Shown piece after piece: positions 13,276 through 24,304 of a stretch of DNA of 64,000 nt. Within the stretch, counting starts at the first letter, position 1; each line of letters opens with the position of its first letter. Source of the stretch: Enterobacter cloacae complex sp. R_G8. GTDB taxonomy: Bacteria; Pseudomonadota; Gammaproteobacteria; Enterobacterales; Enterobacteriaceae. Under the pieces are notes generated by a model that saw nothing but the letters and a program-made list of their open reading frames with translations, ran no database searches and was not told where the DNA came from. Location: NCBI RefSeq assembly GCF_024599795.1, contig NZ_CP102246.1:186001-250000 (forward strand), in the 5' to 3' direction. The translations under genes were made by a program, and so were the position numbers.

Positions 13276-14765
13276 TGACGAGCCTGTTTGATCTGCGCGC
13301 TCACATCCTGCAGGCTGGCTTCAATGCGACCTAACCAGTCGCTGTGAATAAAGAGGCACTTTTGCTGTTCGCTAAAGCGCGTATGTTGCTGATGCCATTC
13401 GGTATCCAGCGCCTCCAGTTGCTGTTTGATCTCTTCCGGCACGCTGTCAGAGGCGCTTCCAGGAAGGGCAAGGCGCGATCCCTGCAGGCTTACATCGCGG
13501 ATCACCAGGTGCTGACTGCTGTCCACTTCCATATTCAAAGGCTGTGCAAAACCAATACCGTTGAGCTTGCCGCGGATCTCTCCACCCTTATCAAGCCACT
13601 GGGCCAGCGCGTCACGCTCAAGCGTAATGTGCACCACCTGCATGTCATGGAGTTTAAGCGGCTGCTGGAGAAGCAGCGTCAGCGTTGGGCTGGTCAGCTC
13701 AGCGGGCAGTTCGTAGTGCGGTTTACGGGCGAACATGCCGCCAAGACGGTTCACCTTCAGCGCGGTTTTATCACTTTGCTGCTGCTGTAGCTGAATGCGC
13801 CGTTGGGCAATCGCCCCAAGCTGGTTGAGCATTGATTGCTGGCCCCAGGCGTGTCCGGTCATCAATATTTCAAGCTGCTGCTGCATCAGATTCATCCCTT
13901 CGGCATCGTGCCAGAGGCAGTCTTTCAGCAGGATCAGATCGATAGGGGCAACCGCGTCGCGCCCGCTGAACAGGGCGCTGGCCTGCAGCAGACGGATTGC
14001 TTTTTTCCAGCGACGGTCGGAAACATAAGGTGCAGAAGGAAGGAGATCGAGCTGCTGACGGAGCTGGTAGATCAGCTCAAAAACCGCGTCCGGCAGTGTG
14101 ATCTTGCCGATATCCACCTGCCACTGCTGATACTCCTCGTCCGTGACCTGCAGTGACGCGGCTACCGGGTTTTCATTTTCATCCTGCAGGCTGGTCAGCA
14201 TGGAGCGGAAGTTCGATTTATCCTGCACTTTGTCCAGCCACAGGCGGATCAGCATGCGGTCATACAGTGCTTCAAGGCTGCTGTCAGCCTCGGGAAGTTC
14301 GTTCGAGGCGGCCACCAGCAGGCGCATCGGGATTTTCTCTTCACTGGCGCCGTTGCGGAACCGGCGTTCGTTAATCGCCGTGAGCAGGGTGTTCAGAATT
14401 GCCGGTCCCGCTTTCCAGATCTCATCAAGAAAAACAATCTCCGCTTCCGGTAGATATCCCTCAGTCAGACGCTGATAACGCCCCTCATCTTTCAGCGCCT
14501 GAATGGACAGTGGGCCGAAAACTTCTTCAGGGGTGGAAAAGCGGGTCATCAGGTATTCGAAGGCGCGCGCATTCTGGAAGGCGAATTTGAGCCGGCGGGC
14601 AATCAGGCTTTTGGCAATGCCCGGAGGCCCAAGCAGAAATACGCTTTCACCGCTCAACGCCGCCAGTAAACAGAGGCGGATGGCGTGGCTACGCTCGAAA
14701 AGGCCTTTCTCCAGCGCGCTGCTGAGACGGGAAATTCTTTCTGCTAATAAATGTGAGTGAGCCAT
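13269..14765 (-). CDS. ravA: MoxR-family AAA+ ATPase RavA
   Basis: Hexameric regulatory ATPase that binds the lysine decarboxylase CadA in E. coli. It is 498 residues. Walker A is GPPGIAKS (about residues 41-48), Walker B is [11 protein letters not shown], and the sensor-1 region is [17 protein letters not shown]-terminal LARA-type discontinuous domain follows. It is the first gene of the ravA-viaA operon and diverges from kup, with 223 bp between the two starts. Confidence 0.96.
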   Translation of the reverse strand: MAHSHLLAERISRLSSALEKGLFERSHAIRLCLLAALSGESVFLLGPPGIAKSLIARRLKFAFQNARAFEYLMTRFSTPEEVFGPLSIQALKDEGRYQRLTEGYLPEAEIVFLDEIWKAGPAILNTLLTAINERRFRNGASEEKIPMRLLVAASNELPEADSSLEALYDRMLIRLWLDKVQDKSNFRSMLTSLQDENENPVAASLQVTDEEYQQWQVDIGKITLPDAVFELIYQLRQQLDLLPSAPYVSDRRWKKAIRLLQASALFSGRDAVAPIDLILLKDCLWHDAEGMNLMQQQLEILMTGHAWGQQSMLNQLGAIAQRRIQLQQQQSDKTALKVNRLGGMFARKPHYELPAELTSPTLTLLLQQPLKLHDMQVVHITLERDALAQWLDKGGEIRGKLNGIGFAQPLNMEVDSSQHLVIRDVSLQGSRLALPGSASDSVPEEIKQQLEALDTEWHQQHTRFSEQQKCLFIHSDWLGRIEASLQDVSAQIKQARQC

Positions 14766-14988
14766 AATAGTTTTTGCATCCTTTCGCCGTCGTGGCGGCC
14801 AATTGAAGCGAGTATAGACGTTTCAGTCAGGGCTGGTAATAGACTGAAGTGCGGCGCAATTTTCTTTGCGCTACATTAAAGCGGTTGCATTTAGGGGTTC
14901 GATTTTGCAACGAATCAGGCATACTGTGCGCTTTTTGTGGACCAAGGGACCAGGAACACATTTGTTATTTAAACGAAAAGACTAGTCT

Positions 14989-16857
14989 ATGAGCACTGAT
15001 AATAAGCAATCATTACCCGCAATTACGCTTGCGGCGATCGGGGTTGTCTACGGTGATATCGGCACCAGCCCGCTTTATACGCTTCGTGAATGTCTGTCCG
15101 GCCAGTTTGGCTTTGGTGTTGAACGCGATGCCGTATTTGGCTTCCTGTCCCTCATCTTCTGGCTGCTGATCCTGGTGGTTTCTGTTAAATATCTCTCCTT
15201 TGTGATGCGTGCAGATAACGCAGGTGAAGGCGGGATCCTGACCTTGATGTCCCTTGCGGGGCGCAACACCTCTGCCAGAATGACGTCGGTACTGGTCATC
15301 ATTGGCCTGATTGGCGGCAGCTTCTTCTATGGGGAAGTGGTCATCACGCCTGCTATCTCGGTGCTCTCGGCGATAGAGGGGCTTGAGATTATCGCGCCGC
15401 AGCTCGATACGTGGGTGGTTCCGCTGGCGATAATCGTCCTGACGCTGCTGTTTGTGATCCAGAAGCACGGTACCGGGCTGGTGGGGAAACTCTTCGCGCC
15501 GATTATGCTCGCCTGGTTCCTGATCCTGGCGGCGCTTGGCTTGCGCGGTATCATTGATAACCCGGAAGTGCTTCAGGCGCTGAACCCGTACTGGGCTGTC
15601 CATTTCTTCCTCGAATACAAAGTGGTGTCCTTCGTGGCGCTCGGCGCCGTTGTGCTCTCTATCACCGGTGTTGAGGCGCTGTATGCGGATATGGGGCACT
15701 TCGGCAAACTGCCTATTCGCCTGGCGTGGTTTATCGTGGTATTGCCCTCTCTGGCGCTGAACTACTTTGGTCAGGGTGCGCTGCTGCTGAAAAACCCGGA
15801 AGCGATTAAGAACCCGTTCTTCCTGCTGGCTCCGGAGTGGGCGTTAGTACCGATGCTGATCCTTGCCACGCTGGCGACGGTTATTGCCTCTCAGGCGGTG
15901 ATTTCCGGCGTGTTCTCTCTGACGCGCCAGGCTGTGCGTCTGGGCTATCTCTCTCCGATGCGTATTATTCATACCTCAGAGATGGAATCGGGTCAGATCT
16001 ACATCCCGTTTGTTAACTGGCTGCTCTATTTCGCTGTGGTGATTGTGATCGTCAGTTTTGAGCACTCCAGCAACCTCGCGGCAGCGTACGGTATTGCGGT
16101 GACGGGGACGATGGTGCTGACATCGCTTCTTTCCACTACGGTGGCGTACCGAAACTGGCACTGGAACAAATTCCTCGTGGCGATGATTCTGGTGGGCTTC
16201 CTGTGCATCGACGTACCGCTGTTCTCTGCCAACCTCGACAAGATTGTCTCCGGTGGCTGGCTGCCGCTGACGCTGGGTCTGGTGATGTTCATTGTGATGA
16301 CCACGTGGAAAAGCGAGCGCTTCCGTCTGCTGCGTCGTATGCATGAGCACGGTAACTCCCTGGAGGCGATGATTGCCTCGCTGGAGAAATCACCACCGGT
16401 TCGTGTGCCGGGTACGGCAGTGTATATGTCTCGTGCGTTGAACGTTATTCCGTTCGCCTTGATGCATAACCTCAAGCACAACAAAGTGCTGCATGAGCGG
16501 GTCATCCTGCTGACCCTGCGCACCGAAGATGCGCCTTATGTTCACAACGTGCGCCGTGTGCAGATTGAGCAACTGTCGCCAACCTTCTGGCGCGTGGTGG
16601 CAAGCTACGGCTGGCGTGAAACGCCGAACGTGGAAGAGGTCTTCCACCGCTGCGGCCTGGAAGGCTTAAGCTGTCGAATGATGGAGACATCGTTCTTTAT
16701 GTCGCACGAGTCGCTCATTATCGGCAAACGCCCGTGGTATCTGCGTCTGCGCGGCAAGCTTTACCTTATCCTGCAGCGTAACGCCCTGCGTGCGCCTGAC
16801 CAGTTTGAGATCCCGCCTAACCGCGTGATCGAGTTGGGGACGCAGGTCGAGATTTAA
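14989..16857 (+). CDS. kup: Low-affinity potassium transport protein Kup (TrkD)
   Basis: Potassium/proton symporter of the KUP/HAK family in the inner membrane. It is 622 residues, the E. coli length. About 12 hydrophobic helices fill residues 10-440, followed by a soluble C-terminal domain. The signature [17 protein letters not shown] lies at the N-terminus. The 223 bp upstream spacer separates it from divergent ravA and shows no other gene. A REP unit follows the stop by 12 bp. Confidence 0.97.
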   Translation: MSTDNKQSLPAITLAAIGVVYGDIGTSPLYTLRECLSGQFGFGVERDAVFGFLSLIFWLLILVVSVKYLSFVMRADNAGEGGILTLMSLAGRNTSARMTSVLVIIGLIGGSFFYGEVVITPAISVLSAIEGLEIIAPQLDTWVVPLAIIVLTLLFVIQKHGTGLVGKLFAPIMLAWFLILAALGLRGIIDNPEVLQALNPYWAVHFFLEYKVVSFVALGAVVLSITGVEALYADMGHFGKLPIRLAWFIVVLPSLALNYFGQGALLLKNPEAIKNPFFLLAPEWALVPMLILATLATVIASQAVISGVFSLTRQAVRLGYLSPMRIIHTSEMESGQIYIPFVNWLLYFAVVIVIVSFEHSSNLAAAYGIAVTGTMVLTSLLSTTVAYRNWHWNKFLVAMILVGFLCIDVPLFSANLDKIVSGGWLPLTLGLVMFIVMTTWKSERFRLLRRMHEHGNSLEAMIASLEKSPPVRVPGTAVYMSRALNVIPFALMHNLKHNKVLHERVILLTLRTEDAPYVHNVRRVQIEQLSPTFWRVVASYGWRETPNVEEVFHRCGLEGLSCRMMETSFFMSHESLIIGKRPWYLRLRGKLYLILQRNALRAPDQFEIPPNRVIELGTQVEI

Positions 16858-16869
16858 GCTCCTTAAAAT

Positions 16870-16899
16870 GCCGGGTGGCGCTTCGCTTACCCGGCCTAC
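16870..16899. repeat. REP element downstream of kup
   Basis: GCCGGGT...ACCCGGC stem with the loop sequence ggcgcttcgctt, followed by ctac. It is the same family as the other REP units in the window. It sits just after kup and probably protects the 3' end of its mRNA. Confidence 0.8.
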
Positions 16900-16942
16900 T
16901 CATACTCACTGTTCCCGCCAAAATTTACTTCTCATTTCACTT

Positions 16943-16958
16943 AGCGAAACGTTTCGAC
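16943..16958. promoter_or_regulatory. Upstream RbsR-type palindrome
   Basis: AGCGAAACGTTTCGAC. The left arm is identical to the operator at 17022 and the right arm differs only in its last two bases. The centre is 79 bp upstream of the second palindrome, a distance compatible with looping or with two independent sites. Confidence 0.6.
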
Positions 16959-17021
16959 GCTGATCACAAATCTGTTACGTCACGGTGGTTTTCTGAACAC
17001 TCTTAAGACTAAACTGATGTT

Positions 17022-17037
17022 AGCGAAACGTTTCGCT
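17022..17037. promoter_or_regulatory. RbsR operator of the rbs operon
   Basis: Perfect 16-bp palindrome AGCGAAACGTTTCGCT, 14 bp upstream of the rbsD ATG and just after a candidate -10 (TAAACT, 17010-17015). It matches the known RbsR operator core. A LacI-type repressor (rbsR) closes the operon downstream. Confidence 0.9.
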
Positions 17038-17051
17038 AGTGGAGCAAGAAA

Positions 17052-17471
17052 ATGAAGAAAGGCACGGTTCTCAACTCAGAAATCTCGTCGGTTATTTCCC
17101 GTCTTGGGCATACCGATACGCTGGTGGTTTGCGATGCAGGCTTACCGGTTCCGCGCAGCACAACCCGTATTGATATGGCGTTAACGCAGGGCGTGCCCTC
17201 GTTTATGCAGGTACTGGAGGTGGTGACCGCGGAGATGCAGGTTGAGTCGGCCATTCTCGCCGCGGAAATCAAACAACATAATCCGCAACTCCACGAAACG
17301 TTGCTCAATCACATTGAGCAACTGCAACAACACCAGGGAAACATCATAGAAATTCGTTACACAACACACGAACAGTTCAAACAACAAACCGCAGACAGTC
17401 AGGCGGTGATTCGCAGCGGGGAGTGTTCCCCGTATGCGAATATTATTCTCTGTGCTGGCGTCACCTTCTGA
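17052..17471 (+). CDS. rbsD: D-ribose pyranase
   Basis: Interconverts the beta-pyran and beta-furan forms of ribose so that RbsK can use it. It is 139 residues, the E. coli length. The catalytic His20 and the nearby Asp28 are present in [13 protein letters not shown], and the C-terminal [18 protein letters not shown] contributes to the neighbouring subunit's site in the decamer. It is the first gene of rbsDACBKR, 7 bp before rbsA. Confidence 0.97.
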   Translation: MKKGTVLNSEISSVISRLGHTDTLVVCDAGLPVPRSTTRIDMALTQGVPSFMQVLEVVTAEMQVESAILAAEIKQHNPQLHETLLNHIEQLQQHQGNIIEIRYTTHEQFKQQTADSQAVIRSGECSPYANIILCAGVTF

Positions 17472-17478
17472 GGCCATC

Positions 17479-18984
17479 ATGGACGCATTACTGCAACTTA
17501 AAGGGATCGATAAATCGTTCCCGGGCGTAAAAGCCCTTTCTGGCGCGGCGCTGAACGTTTATGCCGGACGCGTGATGGCGCTGGTGGGCGAGAATGGCGC
17601 CGGCAAATCCACCATGATGAAAGTGTTGACCGGTATCTATCAACGCGATGCCGGATCACTTTTGTGGCTGGGTAAAGAAACCACCTTCAGTGGCCCAAAA
17701 GCCTCGCAGGAAGCGGGGATCGGCATTATTCACCAGGAACTGAACCTGATCCCGCAGCTCACTATTGCGGAGAACATCTTCCTTGGCCGCGAGTTTGTTA
17801 ACCGGTTTGGCAAAATTGACTGGAAAACGATGTATGCCGAAGCGGATAAACTGCTGGCGAAGCTGAACCTGCGCTTCAAAAGCGACCGCCTGGTGGGCGA
17901 ACTTTCCATTGGCGACCAGCAGATGGTGGAGATCGCGAAGGTGCTGAGCTTTGAGTCGAAGGTCATCATTATGGATGAGCCGACGGACGCCCTGACCGAT
18001 ACCGAAACCGAATCCCTGTTCCGCGTCATCCGCGAGCTGAAATCGCAGGGGCGTGGGATTGTCTATATCTCTCACCGTATGAAAGAGATTTTCGAGATTT
18101 GCGACGACGTTACCGTCTTCCGCGACGGGCAGTTTATTGCCGAACGCGAAGTGGCGACGCTGACAGAAGACACGCTTATCGAAATGATGGTGGGACGCAA
18201 GCTCGAAGACCAGTACCCGCACCTCGACAAAGCGCCGGGTGAGATCCGCCTGAAGGTGGACAACCTCTGTGGCCCGGGCGTGAACGATGTCTCCTTTACC
18301 CTGCGCAAAGGAGAAATTCTTGGCGTGGCGGGGTTGATGGGCGCGGGCCGTACCGAGTTGATGAAAGTACTCTACGGTGCGCTGCCGCGCACCAGCGGTT
18401 ATGTCACCCTTGATGGCCATGAAGTCGTCACGCGCTCCCCGCAGGATGGACTGGCGAATGGCATTGTCTATATTTCTGAAGACCGTAAGCGCGACGGCTT
18501 AGTGCTCGGCATGTCGGTAAAAGAGAACATGTCTCTTACCGCCCTGCGTTATTTCAGCCGCAGCGGCGGCAGCCTGAAACACAAAGATGAACAGCAGGCA
18601 GTCAGCGATTTTATCCGCCTCTTTAACGTGAAAACCCCCTCAATGGAGCAGGCGATTGGCCTGCTGTCCGGCGGTAATCAACAGAAAGTGGCGATTGCAC
18701 GTGGGCTGATGACGCGCCCGAAAGTGTTGATCCTCGATGAACCAACCCGCGGCGTGGATGTGGGGGCCAAGAAAGAGATCTATCAGCTGATTAACCAGTT
18801 CAAGGCCGACGGCCTGAGCATCATTCTGGTCTCTTCCGAGATGCCAGAGGTATTAGGCATGAGCGATCGCATTATCGTCATGCATGAAGGGCATCTCGGC
18901 GGTGAATTCACTCGCGAGCAGGCCACCCAGGAAGTTCTGATGGCTGCCGCTGTGGGCAAGCTTAATCGCGTGAATCAGGAGTAA
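17479..18984 (+). CDS. rbsA: Ribose ABC transporter ATP-binding protein
   Basis: Double-domain ATPase of the CUT2 sugar ABC family that powers ribose import at the inner membrane. Starting at [16 protein letters not shown] gives 501 residues, as in E. coli; a longer frame reading back into rbsD was not used. The first domain has Walker A GENGAGKS (37-44). The second has the degenerate GLMGAGRTE and the signature [15 protein letters not shown] with [12 protein letters not shown]. Each half resembles the other, typical of this family. Confidence 0.97.
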   Translation: MDALLQLKGIDKSFPGVKALSGAALNVYAGRVMALVGENGAGKSTMMKVLTGIYQRDAGSLLWLGKETTFSGPKASQEAGIGIIHQELNLIPQLTIAENIFLGREFVNRFGKIDWKTMYAEADKLLAKLNLRFKSDRLVGELSIGDQQMVEIAKVLSFESKVIIMDEPTDALTDTETESLFRVIRELKSQGRGIVYISHRMKEIFEICDDVTVFRDGQFIAEREVATLTEDTLIEMMVGRKLEDQYPHLDKAPGEIRLKVDNLCGPGVNDVSFTLRKGEILGVAGLMGAGRTELMKVLYGALPRTSGYVTLDGHEVVTRSPQDGLANGIVYISEDRKRDGLVLGMSVKENMSLTALRYFSRSGGSLKHKDEQQAVSDFIRLFNVKTPSMEQAIGLLSGGNQQKVAIARGLMTRPKVLILDEPTRGVDVGAKKEIYQLINQFKADGLSIILVSSEMPEVLGMSDRIIVMHEGHLGGEFTREQATQEVLMAAAVGKLNRVNQE

Positions 18985-18988
18985 GAAG

Positions 18989-19954
18989 ATGACTACCCAG
19001 GCTGTTTCTGGTCGCCGTTATTTCACAAAGGCATGGCTGATGGAACAAAAATCGCTGATTGCCCTGCTGGTGCTGATCGCGATTGTGTCGACCATGAGCC
19101 CCAATTTCTTCACCGTGAATAACCTGTTCAACATCCTTCAGCAGACCTCCGTGAACGCCATTATGGCGGTCGGGATGACGCTGGTGATTTTGACATCGGG
19201 TATCGATCTGTCCGTCGGTTCCCTGCTGGCGCTCACCGGTGCGGTTGCTGCTTCAATTGTCGGGATTGAGGTTAACGCGCTGGTGGCTGTTGCCGCTGCG
19301 CTGGCGCTGGGCGCGGCGATTGGTGCTGTCACCGGGGTTATTGTGGCGAAAGGTCGTGTTCAGGCGTTCATTGCGACACTGGTCATGATGCTGCTGCTGC
19401 GCGGTGTCACCATGGTGTATACCAACGGAAGCCCGGTTAACACCGGCTTTACGGACAACGCCGATCTGTTTGGCTGGTTCGGTATCGGTCGTCCGCTGGG
19501 TATTCCGACACCGGTCTGGATCATGGCAATCGTCTTCCTGGCGGCGTGGTACATGCTGCATCATACGCGTCTGGGTCGTTACATCTATGCGCTGGGCGGT
19601 AACGAAGCGGCAACGCGTCTGTCCGGTATCAGCGTCAATAAAGTGAAAATTATCGTTTACTCACTGTGCGGTTTGCTGGCCTCGCTGGCGGGCATCATCG
19701 AAGTGGCGCGCCTCTCTTCCGCGCAGCCAACGGCGGGTACGGGGTATGAGCTGGATGCCATTGCGGCAGTGGTTCTGGGCGGTACGAGTCTTGCGGGCGG
19801 TAAAGGTCGCATTGTTGGGACATTGATCGGCGCACTGATTCTCGGTTTCCTGAATAATGGTTTGAATTTGTTAGGTGTTTCCTCCTATTACCAGATGATC
19901 GTTAAAGCAGTGGTGATTTTGCTGGCGGTGCTGGTAGACAACAAAAAACAGTAA
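18989..19954 (+). CDS. rbsC: Ribose ABC transporter permease
   Basis: Membrane channel subunit for ribose uptake. It is 321 residues with about ten hydrophobic segments. The permease motif near RYIYALGGNEAATRLSGI (about residues 199-216) contacts RbsA. It starts 4 bp after the rbsA stop and ends 27 bp before rbsB. The end of the protein (VVILLAVLVDNKKQ) agrees with E. coli. Confidence 0.96.
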   Translation: MTTQAVSGRRYFTKAWLMEQKSLIALLVLIAIVSTMSPNFFTVNNLFNILQQTSVNAIMAVGMTLVILTSGIDLSVGSLLALTGAVAASIVGIEVNALVAVAAALALGAAIGAVTGVIVAKGRVQAFIATLVMMLLLRGVTMVYTNGSPVNTGFTDNADLFGWFGIGRPLGIPTPVWIMAIVFLAAWYMLHHTRLGRYIYALGGNEAATRLSGISVNKVKIIVYSLCGLLASLAGIIEVARLSSAQPTAGTGYELDAIAAVVLGGTSLAGGKGRIVGTLIGALILGFLNNGLNLLGVSSYYQMIVKAVVILLAVLVDNKKQ

Positions 19955-19981
19955 CTGACGACACTACAGGACATCTTAGAT

Positions 19982-20872
19982 ATGAACATGAAAAAACTGG
20001 CTACCCTGGTTTCTGCTGTCGCGCTGAGCGCAACCGTAAGTGCTAACGCTATGGCGAAAGACACCATCGCGCTGGTTATCTCCACGCTTAACAACCCGTT
20101 CTTTGTCTCCCTTAAGGATGGTGCGCAGAAAGAAGCCGACAAACTGGGCTACAACCTGGTGGTGCTGGATTCGCAGAACAACCCGGCGAAAGAGCTGGCT
20201 AACGTGCAGGACTTAACCGTTCGCGGCACCAAAATCCTGCTGATCAATCCAACCGATTCTGACGCCGTGGGTAACGCCGTTAAGATGGCAAACCAGGCGA
20301 AGATCCCGGTGATCACCCTGGACCGTCAGGCAACGAAAGGCGACGTTGTGAGCCACATTGCGTCTGATAACGTGCTGGGCGGAAAAATCGCGGGTGACTA
20401 TATCGCGAAGAAAGCAGGCGAAGGCGCGAAAGTTATCGAACTGCAGGGGATTGCCGGTACGTCTGCAGCCCGCGAGCGTGGCGAAGGTTTCCAGCAGGCG
20501 GTTGCTGCTCACAAATTTAACGTGCTGGCCAGCCAGCCTGCCGACTTCGACCGCACTAAAGGTCTGAACGTCATGCAGAACCTGCTGACCGCGCACCCTG
20601 ACGTGCAGGCGGTGTTCGCACAGAACGACGAAATGGCGCTCGGTGCGCTGCGTGCCCTGCAGACTGCAGGTAAATCTGATGTGATGGTTGTCGGATTTGA
20701 CGGCACACCAGATGGAGAAAAAGCGGTAAATGATGGCAAACTGGCGGCGACCATCGCTCAGCTGCCTGAGCAGATCGGCGCGACTGGCGTGCAGACTGCC
20801 GACAAAGTGCTGAAGGGCGAAAAAGTTCAGGCTAAATATCCAGTTGACCTGAAACTGGTCATCAAGCAGTAA
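19982..20872 (+). CDS. rbsB: Periplasmic ribose-binding protein
   Basis: High-affinity receptor for ribose, delivering it to RbsAC and, in E. coli, to the chemoreceptor Trg. It is 296 residues. The signal peptide is residues 1-25, with cleavage after SANAMA before KDTIALV. The mature part is a two-lobed periplasmic-binding fold with the ligand residues of the ribose family ([22 protein letters not shown]). It sits between rbsC and the hairpins preceding rbsK. Confidence 0.97.
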   Translation: MNMKKLATLVSAVALSATVSANAMAKDTIALVISTLNNPFFVSLKDGAQKEADKLGYNLVVLDSQNNPAKELANVQDLTVRGTKILLINPTDSDAVGNAVKMANQAKIPVITLDRQATKGDVVSHIASDNVLGGKIAGDYIAKKAGEGAKVIELQGIAGTSAARERGEGFQQAVAAHKFNVLASQPADFDRTKGLNVMQNLLTAHPDVQAVFAQNDEMALGALRALQTAGKSDVMVVGFDGTPDGEKAVNDGKLAATIAQLPEQIGATGVQTADKVLKGEKVQAKYPVDLKLVIKQ

Positions 20873-20881
20873 AAAGGCGAT

Positions 20882-20956
20882 TCAGGCAGTCGCTGGCTGC
20901 CTGAGGGACACCAATAAAGAAAAGTGTGGCATACGCCACCGGGTAACACCGGTGGC
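20882..20956 (+). other. Two hairpins between rbsB and rbsK
   Basis: The first stem pairs TCAGGCAG (20882-20889) with CTGCCTGA (20897-20904). The second pairs GCCACCGG (20935-20942) with CCGGTGGC (20949-20956) around a 6-base loop. Neither has a T-tract, so they look like mRNA-stabilising or partially attenuating structures. They would favour high rbsB over rbsKR expression. Confidence 0.7.
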
Positions 20957-20979
20957 GCTCTCAGATGGACAGCTCAACC

Positions 20980-21909
20980 ATGAAAACCGCAGGCAACCTC
21001 GTCGTCCTTGGCAGTATCAATGCCGATCACATTCTTAACCTTGAATCCTTCCCGACGCCGGGCGAAACCGTCACCGGTAACCATTACCAGGTGGCATTTG
21101 GCGGTAAAGGTGCCAACCAGGCGGTTGCAGCAGGACGCAGTGGGGCAAATATCGCGTTTATCGCCTGCACGGGTGATGACGATACCGGCGAGCGCGTGCG
21201 TAAACAGCTCGCCAGCGATAACATCGATGTTGCGCCAGTCAGCGTTGTTGCAGGGGAATCGACCGGCGTGGCGCTGATTTTCGTCAACGCGGAAGGTGAG
21301 AATGTCATCGGTATTCATGCTGGTGCGAATGCCTGTCTTACGACGGAACGCGTTGAAGCACAGCGCGAGCTTATTGCCAGTGCCGACGCGTTACTGATGC
21401 AGCTGGAATCGCCCGTGGAAAGCGTACTGGCGGCCGCTGACATTGCGCATCAAAATCATACCACTGTCGTACTTAATCCTGCGCCTGCCCGTGTACTATC
21501 AGATGAACTGCTGGCGCGGGTGGACATCATTACGCCGAACGAAACCGAAGCGGAAAAACTGACGGGCATTCGTGTTGAAAATGATGATGACGCAGCGCGT
21601 GCCGCGAAAGCGTTGCATGATAAAGGTATCGGCACCGTTATCATTACCCTCGGCAGCCGCGGCGTGTGGTCAAGCGTAAATGGCGAAGGCCGTCGCGTGC
21701 CTGGCTTTAAGGTCAAGGCGATTGACACCATCGCGGCAGGCGATACGTTTAACGGAGCATTGGTGACAGCGCTGCTGGAAGGAAAGGGAATGGACGATGC
21801 TATCCGCTTTGCGCATGCTGCTGCGGCTATCGCCGTCACGCGCAAAGGTGCCCAGCCCTCCGTTCCATGGCGTAAAGAGATCGATGAATTCTTAAGTCAG
21901 CAGGGGTAA
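20980..21909 (+). CDS. rbsK: Ribokinase
   Basis: Phosphorylates D-ribose to ribose 5-phosphate using ATP. It is a PfkB-family kinase of 309 residues when started at MKTAGNLVVLGSINADH; an ATG 15 bp upstream is in frame but lacks family support. Motifs seen are the substrate segment FGGKGANQAVAAGR and the C-terminal catalytic signature DTIAAGDTFNGAL with the Asp base. It ends 3 bp before the rbsR start. Confidence 0.97.
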   Translation: MKTAGNLVVLGSINADHILNLESFPTPGETVTGNHYQVAFGGKGANQAVAAGRSGANIAFIACTGDDDTGERVRKQLASDNIDVAPVSVVAGESTGVALIFVNAEGENVIGIHAGANACLTTERVEAQRELIASADALLMQLESPVESVLAAADIAHQNHTTVVLNPAPARVLSDELLARVDIITPNETEAEKLTGIRVENDDDAARAAKALHDKGIGTVIITLGSRGVWSSVNGEGRRVPGFKVKAIDTIAAGDTFNGALVTALLEGKGMDDAIRFAHAAAAIAVTRKGAQPSVPWRKEIDEFLSQQG

Positions 21910-21912
21910 CGC

Positions 21913-22905
21913 TTGGCCACAATGAAAGATGTCGCCCGCCTGGCGGGCGTTTCTACGTCGACAGTCTCCCACGTCATTAATAACGATCGCTTCGTCAGCG
22001 AGGCGATTCGGGAGAAAGTTGAAGCCGCAGTTAAAGATCTCAACTATGCGCCGTCTGCGCTGGCCCGCAGCCTGAAGCTCAACCAGACGCGCACCATTGG
22101 CATGCTGATCACCGCCAGTACGAATCCCTTTTATTCTGAACTTGTTCGCGGTGTGGAACGCAGCTGCTTCGAACGTGGCTACAGTCTGGTGCTGTGCAAT
22201 ACCGAAGGGGACGAGCAGCGCATGAACCGTAATCTGGAGACGCTGATGCAAAAACGCGTCGACGGGTTACTGCTGCTGTGTACCGAAACGCATCAGCCCT
22301 CGAAAGAGATCATTCAGCGTTATCCGTCTATCCCCACGGTGATGATGGACTGGGCGCCGTTCGACGGTACCAGCGATCTGATTCAGGATAACTCCCTGCT
22401 GGGCGGAGATATGGCAACCCAGTATCTGATCGACAAAGGCCATACCCGCATCGCCTGTATTACCGGTCCGCTGGATAAAACTCCGGCGCGTCTGCGTCTT
22501 GAAGGGTACCTTTCCGCGATGGCTCGGGCGGGACTCGCGGTTCCGGAGGGTTACCGTATTACCGGTGATTTTGAGTTTCATGGCGGTTTTGAGGCGATGC
22601 AGACGCTGCTGGCGCAGACACCGCGTCCGCAGGCCGTCTTTATTGGCAACGACGCCATGGCATTTGGAGCATATAAGGCGTTGTATCAGGCGGGATTGCG
22701 TGTTCCGGACGATATGGCGGTGATTGGTTATGATGATATCGAACTGGCCAGCTACATGACCCCGCCGCTGACCACGATCCATCAGCCAAAAGATGAACTG
22801 GGTGAGCTGGCCATTGATGTACTGATCCACCGAATGGCGCAGCCCACGCTGCAGCAGCAACGTCTGCAGCTTACTCCTGTTCTGATGGAACGGGGTTCGG
22901 TTTAG
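21913..22905 (+). CDS. rbsR: Ribose operon repressor RbsR (LacI family)
   Basis: Binds the palindromes upstream of rbsD and is released by ribose. It is 330 residues from a TTG start (21913-21915), with an alternative ATG three codons later. The N-terminal LacI helix-turn-helix is [20 protein letters not shown], followed by the hinge APSALARSL and a periplasmic-binding-like effector domain with [16 protein letters not shown]. Its last 35 bp overlap the 3' end of the convergent hsrA. Confidence 0.96.
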   Translation: MATMKDVARLAGVSTSTVSHVINNDRFVSEAIREKVEAAVKDLNYAPSALARSLKLNQTRTIGMLITASTNPFYSELVRGVERSCFERGYSLVLCNTEGDEQRMNRNLETLMQKRVDGLLLLCTETHQPSKEIIQRYPSIPTVMMDWAPFDGTSDLIQDNSLLGGDMATQYLIDKGHTRIACITGPLDKTPARLRLEGYLSAMARAGLAVPEGYRITGDFEFHGGFEAMQTLLAQTPRPQAVFIGNDAMAFGAYKALYQAGLRVPDDMAVIGYDDIELASYMTPPLTTIHQPKDELGELAIDVLIHRMAQPTLQQQRLQLTPVLMERGSV

Positions 22906-24304
22906 CTTTTGTTTTGTGGCGTTCTTTAATCAGGTTCCGGCCATCTTTTGGTTTTAACAGCATAAAGACCAGCGCTGAAACCACGGTAAGTACGCCCATC
23001 GTGATAAACGTATAGTGGAACTGCTCGACGGTGTTCGCGCTGTCAAAACCTTCATAGAACCGCAGTACCGCCGCACTGACGGCCACCCCGAGACTGATCG
23101 ATAACTGTTGAGTCACCGCCAGCACGCTGTTGCCACTACTGGCGTTGTCGTCAGTCAGATCCGCGAGAGTAATCGTGTTCATTGACGTGAATTGCGTCGA
23201 CATTGCCATACCCAGCACAAACAACGGCAGAATTAGCATCCAGACCGGCAGTGAAGCCGATTGCAGGGAGAACTGCGCAATCATCAGTCCGATAAAGACC
23301 GTTACGCCAACCAGCGTCTTCCGATAGCCAAACCAGCGCAGCACCTGTGTGACGGTCGATTTTGCCAGTATCGATCCCATGGCGGTGGGCGCCATCATGC
23401 AGCCGGCAATCAACGCCGGATAGCCGAAACCCACCTGCAGCATCAGTGGCATCAGAAACGGTACGCAGCCCGTCCCCAGGCGCGAGGCGATATTCCCGGC
23501 GATACCTACCGAGAAAGTACGCGTATTAAACAGAGACAGCGAGATCAGCGGTGTCGGGTGACGGCGTGCATGACGTATATAAAGAAGGAACAGCAAAATA
23601 CCGCTGAGAATGACGGACAGCGCAAGCCATGTCGCCACAATCTTTTCACCAAACAACTCCATCCCGCTGGAGAACAATACCAGGCTCAGACCAAACAAGA
23701 AAAAACCACCCATATCGAAACTGCGTCTTGGCGTGGTGAAGTTCGGCATATATTTGCGGGCATACAGCAGTCCCGCTACGCCAATTGGAATGTTAATCAG
23801 GAAGATCCAGTGCCAGCTGGCCCAGGTGACAAACACACCGCCGAGCACCGGGCCAAGTATCGGGCCGACCAGTCCGGGCATGGTGACGAAGTTGAGCACG
23901 GGAAGCAATTCACTGCGCGGATAGGCGCGCAAGAGTGCCAGGCGCGCCACGGGCATCATCATCGCACCGCCAATCCCCTGCAGGACGCGGAAGATAACCA
24001 GTTCGGTCAGAGAGGTTGATAATGCACAGGCCAGCGAACCGAGCGTAAAGAGCGTTACGGCCAGCATAAACACGCGACGGGTGCCGAAGCGATCGGCGAG
24101 CCAGCCACTCACCGGGATCAGCATCGCAACCGTCAGGGTATAACTGATGATGGCGGACTGCATCGCCAGCGGCGACCGGTTAAGGCTTTGCGCAATAGCG
24201 GGAAGCGCGGTGTTGAGAATGGTGGCATCCAGTGCCTGCATAAAGAACGCCATGGCTGCAATCCATGGCAGTCCGGCCATGCTGCGTGCTTTTTTCTGTG
24301 TCAT
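22871..24304 (-). CDS. hsrA: MFS transporter HsrA (DHA2 drug:H+ antiporter family)
   Basis: Predicted multidrug-type exporter in the inner membrane. It is 477 residues with roughly 14 hydrophobic helices and the DHA motifs [13 protein letters not shown] and [16 protein letters not shown]. The E. coli ortholog has a regulatory phenotype at high copy number but its substrate is unknown. Its start overlaps the yieP stop by 4 bp (ATGA), so the two are translationally coupled. Its 3' end overlaps rbsR tail to tail. Confidence 0.93.
   Translation of the reverse strand: MTQKKARSMAGLPWIAAMAFFMQALDATILNTALPAIAQSLNRSPLAMQSAIISYTLTVAMLIPVSGWLADRFGTRRVFMLAVTLFTLGSLACALSTSLTELVIFRVLQGIGGAMMMPVARLALLRAYPRSELLPVLNFVTMPGLVGPILGPVLGGVFVTWASWHWIFLINIPIGVAGLLYARKYMPNFTTPRRSFDMGGFFLFGLSLVLFSSGMELFGEKIVATWLALSVILSGILLFLLYIRHARRHPTPLISLSLFNTRTFSVGIAGNIASRLGTGCVPFLMPLMLQVGFGYPALIAGCMMAPTAMGSILAKSTVTQVLRWFGYRKTLVGVTVFIGLMIAQFSLQSASLPVWMLILPLFVLGMAMSTQFTSMNTITLADLTDDNASSGNSVLAVTQQLSISLGVAVSAAVLRFYEGFDSANTVEQFHYTFITMGVLTVVSALVFMLLKPKDGRNLIKERHKTKAKPNPVPSEQE

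Noticed and set aside
16050..16523. Open frames antisense to kup
   Set aside because: Shadow frames of the membrane-protein gene; composition (Arg/His-rich) is what antisense reading of hydrophobic codons gives.
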